A stretch of DNA of 40,332 nucleotides from NCBI GenBank assembly GCA_004352715.1, contig SCFE01000069.1, positions 203,897-244,228 of the forward strand. Reading direction: 5' to 3'. Position numbers and translations under genes: made by a program. Shown here one piece after another: positions 32,821 through 40,332 of this stretch; positions within the stretch are counted from its first letter, which is position 1, and each line of letters starts with the position of its first letter. The notes under the pieces were generated by a model. The model made no database searches and was not told the DNA's origin. It saw nothing but the letters and a program-made list of their open reading frames with translations. This DNA comes from Hofstenia miamia. Taxonomy: Eukaryota > Xenacoelomorpha > Acoela.

Positions 32821-35800
32821 TTAATTGCGTGTTATTGTATAATCTTTATTGTAAAATTTGAATCCTAACCATGATTTACCCAAAATGAATTTTTCCTTCA
32901 ACATAAATGCTTTTAATTTTCTTTTAAACGTAATTGCACTCTTAATCATTTTAATTTCACTTGGTAATCGATTCCAATTGCGAATTGCAACATTAATAAA
33001 AGACTGTTGCTTGATTTTTTTACGAAATTTAATGCTAGTATAATGATTAGTTCTTATATTGCGCTTATGAAAAAAGTTTGGAAATGATATTGAATTATAA
33101 GGAGGTAATTGATTTGTTATTTTAAAAAACTTTATCAAAATATTAAAAATAAAGAGTTGATTTGGAAACAGCAAAGATGACAAAATGTAATTTCTTGTTT
33201 TGGAGCAGTTTTTCTGACAAACATTCAATGCCCATTTTAATTGTATTGTAAGTTTTTTTACTAATGATTCATTTAAGCTTGAAAAAAGTGTATTTGCATA
33301 ATTAAGATGACTCATTACTAGAGCATGAAATAATTGAATCATAATGACAGAGGGTAAATGTTCAGCTACGTGTGATAATGTTTTAATACTCATTGCCATG
33401 CGTTTTAAAATTTCTTTTACTTGCTGCTTGTATGTTAATTTTGAGTCAATAGTTATACCAAGATATTTGAAGGATTCTTTAGGGGAGATTGAGGCGTTAT
33501 TAAAAGTAAGTGAAGAATTGGGTAGGAATACACTTTTCCCCTGAGGATTCAAGATGCAAAATTCAGTTTTTTCACTGTTGTTGTTTAATTTGTGCATGTT
33601 GAAATATTTACTCAATTTTTCACAATTTTGTTCTACATCATTTATTGCTTGATTTAAAGATGTATTTCCACTAAAAATGCATGTATCATCGGCGTATTGA
33701 ATCAATTGACAATTCGTATGTTGCTGCATGTCGTTTACATATATGTTAAAAAGTAGCGGTCCAAGAATGGTACCTTGCGGTACTCCGTTTTTTATAGATA
33801 GCCAATTAGAGAAAGTATTATTTAATTTGACGCACTGAATTCTATTAGTTAGATAACTTGATATTAATTTAACGCTACTTTCAGAAAATCTTAGCTTTTC
33901 TAATTTCTTATATAAGATATCGTGATTAATAGAGTCAAAAGCTTTTGAAAGATCAAGGCAGGCCACTGCAACAAATTTGTCAGAGTCAAGAGATGATCGC
34001 CAATTTTCGGTAGCATACAAAAGAGCATCATCAGTTGAAAAATTCTTGCGGAAACCAAATTGTGTTTTTGACATTAATTGGTGTTTTGAAAGGTGGTCAC
34101 TAATTTGATTATGTAAGAGACGTTCGAAAATTTTACTTATTGGCGAAGTAATTGAGATCGGCCTATAATTAATAGCTAAAGTTGCATCTTTCTTTTTGAA
34201 AACCGGAGTAATATATGCTTGTTTCAAACGATTTGGAAAATTGTTCTGTTTTAAGGATTCATTGAAGATGAAATTTAAAGGCTCAGCAATTATAGAGGCA
34301 GTTACTTTTAATATCCAGGAAGGAATTTTAGATGGACCACTAGATTTATTGGGTTTTAGTTTATTAATTGCTTTAATCATTTCGTATGTAGTAGAAAAAC
34401 GAAAAATGAATTCGGGTATTTTATTATTAATATTTGGTGATTGATATTTGATATAGGGTCCTTTAAATTTTCCCAAGTTAACAAATGTTTCGTTTAGTAC
34501 ATTAGTAATGTCAAAATCATTTGTAAATGAGTTCCCATCCGAGTCTCTAATCTCCTCAATGATTGTAGATTTAGATTTTGCAGTGTTAGCAATCTCATGA
34601 ATGAGTTTCCATTTAGACTTTTGGTTTGGTAAAATTTTGAATTCATTTTTAATATATTTATTAAAAGATTTACGATTTTCAATATTTGATAAATTTCTTG
34701 CTTTTTTATAAGCTAAGAAATTTTCGCTAGATTTTGTCAATAAGAAATTTTTAAAAGCATTTTTCTTTTCAATAATCAATTTTTTGGATAAATCAGTTAA
34801 CCAAGGTTTAGATTTATTATATTTAGAGGCACAATTTTTAAAATTTTTGTTAATTAAGATCTTCTTTTCTGGACAGAAAATATTAAGGTGTTTTTCAAAG
34901 ATTGAAATGAAATTTTCCATCATAGAATTAGTATCTTGTGCATAATACACTTCATGCCAATGTTCAAAAGTCAGCGATAATTTTAGTTTTTCAACATTAT
35001 GATTATTTTTTTCCCGAATTGTGGTCCATTTCCTAACTATTGAATTTACTGGTTTCGTTGTTATAAAGCTAATGGAAGTAATGCAATGATCGGAGAACGG
35101 ACATTCAGCTGTAAAATATGTAAGTTTTGAAAAATCATTATCTGACATTATGAAGTAATCAATAAGCGTGCTACTCGTTGCAGTGACCCTTGACGGCGTA
35201 ATTTTATTAACAATATTCAGATTAAACATATTTAGTAAATTGTCAATTTTATCTCGTTCTTTTTGGTCCAAATAATTAATGTTGTAGTCTCCCATTAAAA
35301 TAATGTCTTTATTTTCAGAAACAGCTAAAACCAATTCATTTTCCAATTGCTCAATGAAATAATTCGAGTATTTTTTGTGCGGAGAATAAGAAACATTTAT
35401 CAGTTGTTTTTTATATGTAGCATTTCCTAAGGGATTTGATATTTCTACCCATAAGCTTTCAAATTTAGATACGTCGCTATACTTTATATCTTCGCGTAAT
35501 TTAGGTTTGAAAATTTTTGGTATTAATAATGAGACACCTCCACCACTGGATTTTCCTAATAGATTATTAGTTTGCCTATCTTTTCTAAACAAACAAAATG
35601 ATTTATTGAATGACCAACAATTATCAAAGTCTTTGTTCGACAACCAGGTTTCCGAGATTCCTAGAATAACATCATTTTTAAAATTAGACATAAATTGCTT
35701 AAATTCAAAATTTTTCTTTGACAGGTTTTGAAAATTTATATGCACATAGTTAATAGTGTTATTTTTTGCATTCAATCTATCGAAATAAGTATCGTAATCT

Positions 35801-36135
35801 AAAATCGGACCAGGGTTCTTTTCAATGCCATGAAGAATTAATAATAAGGAAAAAAATATTGAGATACTTAGTAATTTTTTAAAGCTGATAAACACGATGA
35901 AGATGTTTTTGTTGTTAATAGGAGAATAATGAATTAATTTATAATAGCATACTTTTCTTCTTTTTATATTCAAAACATGGGTAGTTTCATATTTTTTATG
36001 ACAATAAAATAAGTTAAATAACAAAAGAAGGATTAACAATTTTGAATGAAAATAATTTTTAGCATTTAGATGATGAAATTTCCATAGCCTGAGCGTCGTT
36101 AGTAAATGCACAAAATATAAATATTTACAAGACAT
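32821..36135 (-). CDS. LINE ORF2: 2A-like leader, AP endonuclease, reverse transcriptase
   Basis: Intact 1104-codon polyprotein that would nick target DNA and copy the LINE RNA there (target-primed reverse transcription). Residues 31-45 and 78-102 are strongly hydrophobic. They are followed by a 2A-like motif GIEKNPGP at 103-110 (consensus DxExNPGP with Gly for the first Asp), which would separate the leader from the enzyme during translation. The apurinic endonuclease follows: ISETWL (E162), LMGDYNINYLD and SDHCITS. RT palm motifs are CLDLSKAFD (D728), NGVPQGTILGPLLFNIYVND and YADD (814-817). The C-terminal 250 residues have no clear domain. The start ATG overlaps the ORF1 stop. The absence of stops over 3.3 kb points to recent insertion. 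It resembles CR1/L2-group elements; RNase H was not seen. Confidence 0.93.
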   Translation of the reverse strand: MSCKYLYFVHLLTTLRLWKFHHLNAKNYFHSKLLILLLLFNLFYCHKKYETTHVLNIKRRKVCYYKLIHYSPINNKNIFIVFISFKKLLSISIFFSLLLILHGIEKNPGPILDYDTYFDRLNAKNNTINYVHINFQNLSKKNFEFKQFMSNFKNDVILGISETWLSNKDFDNCWSFNKSFCLFRKDRQTNNLLGKSSGGGVSLLIPKIFKPKLREDIKYSDVSKFESLWVEISNPLGNATYKKQLINVSYSPHKKYSNYFIEQLENELVLAVSENKDIILMGDYNINYLDQKERDKIDNLLNMFNLNIVNKITPSRVTATSSTLIDYFIMSDNDFSKLTYFTAECPFSDHCITSISFITTKPVNSIVRKWTTIREKNNHNVEKLKLSLTFEHWHEVYYAQDTNSMMENFISIFEKHLNIFCPEKKILINKNFKNCASKYNKSKPWLTDLSKKLIIEKKNAFKNFLLTKSSENFLAYKKARNLSNIENRKSFNKYIKNEFKILPNQKSKWKLIHEIANTAKSKSTIIEEIRDSDGNSFTNDFDITNVLNETFVNLGKFKGPYIKYQSPNINNKIPEFIFRFSTTYEMIKAINKLKPNKSSGPSKIPSWILKVTASIIAEPLNFIFNESLKQNNFPNRLKQAYITPVFKKKDATLAINYRPISITSPISKIFERLLHNQISDHLSKHQLMSKTQFGFRKNFSTDDALLYATENWRSSLDSDKFVAVACLDLSKAFDSINHDILYKKLEKLRFSESSVKLISSYLTNRIQCVKLNNTFSNWLSIKNGVPQGTILGPLLFNIYVNDMQQHTNCQLIQYADDTCIFSGNTSLNQAINDVEQNCEKLSKYFNMHKLNNNSEKTEFCILNPQGKSVFLPNSSLTFNNASISPKESFKYLGITIDSKLTYKQQVKEILKRMAMSIKTLSHVAEHLPSVIMIQLFHALVMSHLNYANTLFSSLNESLVKKLTIQLKWALNVCQKNCSKTRNYILSSLLFPNQLFIFNILIKFFKITNQLPPYNSISFPNFFHKRNIRTNHYTSIKFRKKIKQQSFINVAIRNWNRLPSEIKMIKSAITFKRKLKAFMLKEKFILGKSWLGFKFYNKDYTITRN
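35806..35829 (-). other. 2A-like translational recoding motif in LINE ORF2
   Basis: Codes for GIEKNPGP. In 2A peptides the ribosome fails to form the Gly-Pro bond of NPGP and continues, giving two products. Similar motifs are known near the ORF2 N-terminus of several non-LTR elements. The first consensus Asp is Gly here, so the activity could be reduced. Confidence 0.7.
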
Positions 36136-36889
36136 TGTTGAAAGTTAGGAAAGATCTTAGCTTGTGAATTTCTGCTAGTGTGAAGAAATTTGGCGGCGGA
36201 GATGACAGGGCGGAAGCGTAGGTTTTATGAAAATGCTGTGGTGCGCGTTGATTAGGCCAATTAAACTGATGAGGCGGAAGAAATGATTGGCGCTGCGTGT
36301 GTTTAAACGTGGGCGACGTGAAGGTAGCGGCATGGCGGTTGAAACGTGGCGGTGCAGTGCTGAAATAGCGTTGAGTACGGGGCGGTATTTCATCAAAGAA
36401 TTCTTTGATCTTGCGCGCTAGTGTTGAGTATCCTCTTCTTGAGAAATGGATACCATCCTGTGCAAATAATTTACGGTTGATGTTATTTCCTAAATAAAAA
36501 GATTGAAAGTTGTGAAAAACGGTATACCCTAGAATTTTCGCATTTTGGTGGATAAGAAAATTAAGTTCTTGAATCTTTTTATTCAACGTGCTATCATCTG
36601 GAAACGGTGCGACTTCTCCTACAAAAATTACAGCGGACCTAAAAATATGTTTTAAGGCGTTAATTAAATTTTTAAATAAAATCGTGTATTCAGTTTTCTG
36701 TTGCATTACATCATTTCTGCCAACGGTGACAAGTATTTTTTTAATGTTGTCCGACGGCGTGTATTCTTTAATTGTTTCAGTCATCTCTTCTATAGTTGCT
36801 CCCGGATATGAATGTACTGCAACTGTGTCTTTCTTTAGTAGGGCGGGTGCTTGTAGGTATCGATACATTGAGGTTCCTAAAATAAGCAT
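36125..36889 (-). CDS. LINE ORF1: SGNH-hydrolase-like (esterase) domain protein
   Basis: 254 codons from the Met at 36889. The pattern is that of an SGNH/GDSL hydrolase: block I LILGTSMYR (Ser7), block II YPGATIEEM (Gly30), block III VGRND (G57, N59), block V DGIHFSRRG (D145, H148). Such esterase-like ORF1 domains occur in CR1/L2-type LINEs; the role may be lipid or protein association of the RNP. The C-terminal 90 residues are Pro/Arg/Phe-rich, likely RNA binding. The true N-terminus probably lies further upstream (to about 37155), joined through a one-base frameshift in an A-run near 36987, so this copy of ORF1 is damaged. The stop overlaps the ORF2 start (ATGTCTTGTAA). Confidence 0.82.
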   Translation of the reverse strand: MLILGTSMYRYLQAPALLKKDTVAVHSYPGATIEEMTETIKEYTPSDNIKKILVTVGRNDVMQQKTEYTILFKNLINALKHIFRSAVIFVGEVAPFPDDSTLNKKIQELNFLIHQNAKILGYTVFHNFQSFYLGNNINRKLFAQDGIHFSRRGYSTLARKIKEFFDEIPPRTQRYFSTAPPRFNRHAATFTSPTFKHTQRQSFLPPHQFNWPNQRAPQHFHKTYASALSSPPPNFFTLAEIHKLRSFLTFNNVL

Positions 36890-37155
36890 ACCTGCATCTG
36901 TTCGCAGTCGTTTGGCGCGTCGTTTTCGTACGTCCTGTGTTTGTGAGGAAGCGGATGAATTTGTGATGATGGGTGATGTTGCAACGGTTTTTTAGGCGGT
37001 GAAACTTGTGTCCATTCATCTTTCTCTGGAGTTTTGAACGGCGGAACCTCCTTTTCTTCGTGTGCGAGAACGGTGTGGAGTAAGCTGTGCAATGTTAAAA
37101 GCTCTTCCTTTGATAGATTGTTGAAGGGAGCTAGAAGTTTAGCATTTTTTCATTC
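36890..37155 (-). pseudogene. Frameshifted N-terminal part of LINE ORF1
   Basis: The frame running 37092-36877 reads LLHTVLAHEEKEVPPF and DEWTQVSPPKK. At the A6 run near 36987 the coding signal passes to the ORF1 frame (QTQDVRKRRAKRLRTDAG, a basic stretch leading into MLILGTSM). Upstream, LSKEELLTLHSLLHTVLA is in frame but separated from a candidate ATG by another A6 run near 37154. Both shifts are one base in homopolymers, so either sequencing error or mutation could explain them. Confidence 0.6.
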
Positions 37156-37308
37156 AATATACCTTTCTTATAATCTAATTTTAGAAATGTTTATTAAATA
37201 ATGGGAAGAGCCATGTAAACAAGTCTGGTGAGCCGAGCCGAACTTACTCAAAATTAAAACGAGCCGAGCCGAGCCGAGATCAGAAATTTCAGCTTGTTGA
37301 CAAGTCTG

Positions 37309-37599
37309 CATACTTCAACATGATGGGGCGCCGCCCCATTTTGACAATATCGCTCGTGAATTTTTGAGCCACCGCGTTCCCCAGACGTATCTCCGCTGGA
37401 CTATTGGTTCTGGGGAGTGTTGAAGGCATGAGTGTACAATATGAATAAACTTGCTTCATTGAATGAATTCAAAGCAAGAATCATATTGGAAATTAACAAT
37501 GTGACCATTGAAGAATAGAAACTTGCAGTTAGCAATTTAGAAGCTCGTCTTCAATGTGTAATTGAACAAAATGGAGGCTCCATTGAAAACTTTTTATAA
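37309..37599 (+). pseudogene. Mariner-like transposase pseudogene, 3' part
   Basis: Continues the transposase interrupted at 32554. CILQHDGAPPHFDNIAREFL carries the second catalytic Asp (family wording QQDGAPPHF). PPRSPDVSPLDYWFWGVLKA carries the third catalytic region. NKLASLNEFKARIILEINN and LEARLQCVIEQNGGSIENFL close the protein at a stop 37597-37599. In-frame stops and at least one frameshift (between the GAPPHF and PPRSPD segments) are present. Confidence 0.82.
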
Positions 37600-37718
37600 G
37601 CTTATAACAAATTCCATTAATATAGCTTCATTATGTGTTCTCTTGTAAACAATTACAAATCATTTTGTTTTATGCACTGACTACAATTTAAAAACTTCGT
37701 TACTTATGATAAGCCCTG

Positions 37719-38359
37719 TAAATTGTTTGAATCTGCATTTATGGACATTTACAAAGAATAATCTTTCAAGGGTGCTAACTATTAATAGAAAATTACTTTG
37801 TTTTTATTATGACTAATCAAAAACTCAAATGCAAAATACTCAGATTTATGTAATATAATTCAAGAAAACAATATTTTTTAGATGCAGACCAAATTTTGAA
37901 TTTATGTCAATTTTTTGTTGTAATACCCTTTAGCATATTTGTAATCCGACTGATTTTTCCAAATGCGACTCAACCTAAACCTGAAATACTTAAACCCGAC
38001 CCAATCCTAATCCGATTTTGTATTTTGGATACAAAACTACATGAAAAAGTTTGTTGTAAAAGTAACAATATTTTAAATGTATTTGTATTACTACTGTCAA
38101 ATATAGAAATAGAAACAACGGACAACTTTAATGTTCCCTTCCCAATCGACAAAATATGCAAAGGATTTCCTCATTAAATGCCCAATTCTTCTTATAACGA
38201 ATGAACCGAATCCCCACCGCACACTTATCATTATCACAATAGCTCTATGTACATTAAACAACTTATGCAACATGTTAGAAAAAATTCTATTTATAAGCAT
38301 TCTATTGGAATTGGATCTGCAAACACACTTAGAGCCCTGCAAGCTAAATAATGATGTGT

Positions 38360-38391
<32 letters not shown>

Positions 38392-38475
38392 NTCATGTAG
38401 TAAATTCACATGCATCAAAAACTTCTGTAGATAACTATATTAATTGCTGTGTCACTAAACAGTAAAAAAATGTGT

Positions 38476-38510
<35 letters not shown>

Positions 38511-40332
38511 TTTTTAAAATTGTTCTTCATCACTCGTTTCTTCATTGCTATCTATAAATTTAGAAATAATTAATGGCTCTACAAACCAATTGTAATATTT
38601 TATTTAGATTAATATGCTGATCATTATTTCATGAGGCAAGTATTCGTTCGGTACATGTTTTGTTAGCATGCTCACATCATGGCTGTAAGTGGGTTGGATT
38701 GTGTCAAACCTTCTACCAAATTTTTGGCTTGGATGTAGGTTATGATTGGGTCAAAATATCTTGACCTATTTATGAGCCGCCCACAAGTCCCTAACCTAAA
38801 CCTAGTTTAATCGCATCATTTATAATATAAAAAGGCAATATTTCATGTTTCACACTAAGTAGTTTTCTCCTTTAGTTGAAATGTGCCCCCAGGGCTATTT
38901 TTGGCCTGTTCATAAAGTCTTTGGCCCGCATGCAGTAGTTTTTTGCAGCCCACAGTCCAACCTTCATGTCTATGTCTACCTGTATAATTCAAAATATTGC
39001 CCATTTATGCTACCACATTGCATTTTATAATTGCTTCTGCAACAATAATTGTACCATTTGTACAGAAGCTTAAACAAAGTCGAGCACGAAAATGAAGATC
39101 TATTTGAATTTAGTAAATGCATCCGTCTGTGTCTTATCAAGCCCAATCGTAACTCATCAAGCCTTCCAGAGCTCGCTGGCCGCCCGTGGGCTTGGTCTAG
39201 CACGCAAAACACTAGTAAGGTCTGGGTCTAAACCAATTGGGTTTGGGTTAGGTTGAGGGTTCGACTTTTCTAGATCCAGTTTTAACATTGGTATGGGGCT
39301 TGGGTATTCATTCCGACAGCCACTAAAAGACCAAAATTGTTTCTGACGAAAAACTTCATCGTCTGATGCTAAAAGAAGTACAATCAAGCTCTCACTGCGC
39401 ACTTGTAGTTTAAGCAGTTTAGGCATAGGTATTCTCACGATATTATCTTTACTAAACGTTTTCTCTATTTCGCTTTTGCTATTTTCACTATTGAAGCCTC
39501 ATTATTTAGTCATAATAATTATAGGCCACTGCAATTTATCAGCAAATAAACTATTTTTTCTATAGAAATAGTTTGAATTTTGATGATTTTATATACATAA
39601 TACTTAAAGAAACAGAAATATTGCATTTACATGCACAAGAATTTCATTCAAATATGAACTGTATTTAAATATTTAGATAAAATAAAATCTTCCATCTGGT
39701 TTGAACATTGAATATCTCAACTCGACTTAATCCAAAACAGACCCGAGCCCATCCCACACGTTTTACAACTGTGACTACAGTTTATTATGATTCATGGCAT
39801 ACTTATGTATAATCATGGTGTAAATTATACCGATAATACAAAATGAAATCAACCACTAATATTTTTTAGATGAATAATGCTAAAAGTAAGGATAAACATG
39901 AGCCGGGTCTGACTTCGGCTGCAGCGGGAAATTATAAAGATGGGCAATGATTTCATTCAGAATAACTTGACTGTTATGCAGCAGCTCATGCAAATTAATC
40001 CAGCTATACTGTATGCCATTTAAATGATAAAAACGCTTTCAAAATCAAAATGTTTATTTTTTAATCTCTGCATTTGAATGGTCCTTTTATATTCTTCTAA
40101 ATTCTGCTTAGATTTCTCAGTTTTAGTTTGTATTTAAAATCTCTGACATGCCAAAATAGATTTGCCAACAGTAAAATTTAAAGAAGTGATTAGGGAAAGA
40201 GTCTAAATTTCCCTAAAATTGTCATATTTCCTACATTTGTAGTTTGCCAATTTTTTTATGTGTATATTCATACCTAGAAATATAATTACAAGGAATATAA
40301 GTAGAATCGTAAAATATATAAATATATATATA
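37719..40332. other. Intergenic; degenerate hAT-like repeat sequence and TA microsatellites
   Basis: No supportable gene. The open frames at 37896-38177, 39157-39438 and others are Pro/Asn/Asp-rich (for example NPQPNPNPIGLDPDL) because the DNA contains CCCRACCC-type word arrays near 37970-38005, 38690-38820, 39230-39260 and 39720-39760. Such arrays usually mark subterminal regions of hAT elements. TA microsatellites lie at 38361-38391 and 38478-38508 with a single N at 38392. GC-richer words (GGCCCGC, GCAGCCCAC) lie near 38890-38960. The window ends in another TA run. Confidence 0.5.

Larger units (their letters stand above)
32666..37190 (-). mobile_element. CR1/L2-like LINE, near full length, innermost insertion
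   Basis: Minus-strand non-LTR retrotransposon with two overlapping ORFs (ORF1 about 37155-36125, ORF2 36135-32821). It ends in a short simple tail of GATAA units on the plus strand (32666-32689), as CR1/L2-type elements do instead of poly(A). The 5' border, set here at about 37190, is inferred from where hAT-type sequence begins and is approximate. No target duplication was identified. Confidence 0.85.
32547..37316. mobile_element. hAT element (GAGCCGA family) inserted in the mariner transposase
   Basis: The body is 32555-37308. Left end CAGACTTGTCAACAAGC; right end GCTTGTTGACAAGTCTG, a perfect 17-bp inverted repeat. The target duplication CATACTTC is exact at 32547-32554 and 37309-37316 and falls inside the interrupted transposase codons. 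Subterminal GAGCCGAGCCGA repeats lie at 37231-37279, with single ACGAGCCG near 32598. No hAT transposase is visible; the interior is almost entirely the inserted LINE. Confidence 0.92.
31680..37718 (+). mobile_element. Mariner-like element, outermost of a three-level nest
   Basis: Left end CAGGGCTTATCATAAATAAC (continuing GCAGTTTTTAAATCGTA). Right end, inverted, CAGGGCTTATCATAAGTAAC (continuing GAAGTTTTTAAATTGTA). This is a terminal inverted repeat of about 37 bp with a few mismatches, flanked by TA on both sides (31678-31679, 37719-37720). Without the hAT insert at 32555-37308 and one copy of its 8-bp duplication the element would be about 1.28 kb, typical for mariners with one transposase gene. 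Confidence 0.9.

Noticed and set aside
39157-39438. 93-codon frame rich in Pro and Asn
   Set aside because: Its composition follows from the CCCRACCC-type repeat words; there is no start context, domain or continuation.
1-40332. CRISPR arrays, bacterial operons, tRNA or rRNA genes
   Set aside because: No spacer-regular repeats, no cloverleaf or rRNA-like sequence was seen, and the content is eukaryotic.

Overview
This is an AT-rich, intron-containing animal (metazoan) nuclear window with few host genes and many layered transposon remnants. The evidence for this is GT-AG introns in consistent phase, a microsomal-type cytochrome P450, a class A GPCR, a CR1/L2-like LINE, and many cut-and-paste elements (hAT, Tc1/mariner, piggyBac). 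The species cannot be read from the sequence. A cnidarian or another AT-rich invertebrate would fit, but this is a guess. The assembly has four long N gaps, most next to TA microsatellites, and five single-N joins, several of them flanked by near-identical duplicated sequence.

Layout. 1-721: fragment of a hAT-type repeat that has a second copy at 18074-18602. 1154-1786 (-): single-exon gene for a small secreted cysteine-rich protein. 2172-2287: near-perfect 54-bp-arm hairpin. About 2600-3860: Tc1-like pseudo-element. 4195-5776: mariner N-terminal fragments, repeated at single-N joins. 7457-9858 (+): five-exon cytochrome P450. About 11829-15752: fold-back element whose right arm is split by a 3.5-kb hAT (12211-15706, perfect 8-bp target duplication); a second hAT and a transposase C-terminus lie inside it. 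16092-16290: LTR-retrotransposon RT relic. 17557-20313: hAT containing another hAT. 20602-22261: decayed piggyBac. 22262-26515: no gene seen. 26930-31127 (-): three-exon class A GPCR with a small hAT relic in its first coding intron. 31680-37718: three-level nest, a mariner-like element interrupted by a hAT, which is itself interrupted by a LINE with two overlapping ORFs. 37719-40332: no gene, degenerate repeats.

The host genes (secreted protein, P450, GPCR) show no operon-like or functional link. The most informative parts are the transposon nest, which gives a relative order of insertion, and the LINE. Its ORF1 has an SGNH-hydrolase-like domain. Its ORF2 starts 11 nt before the ORF1 stop is complete, and carries hydrophobic N-terminal segments followed by a 2A-like motif (GIEKNPGP) ahead of the endonuclease and reverse transcriptase.
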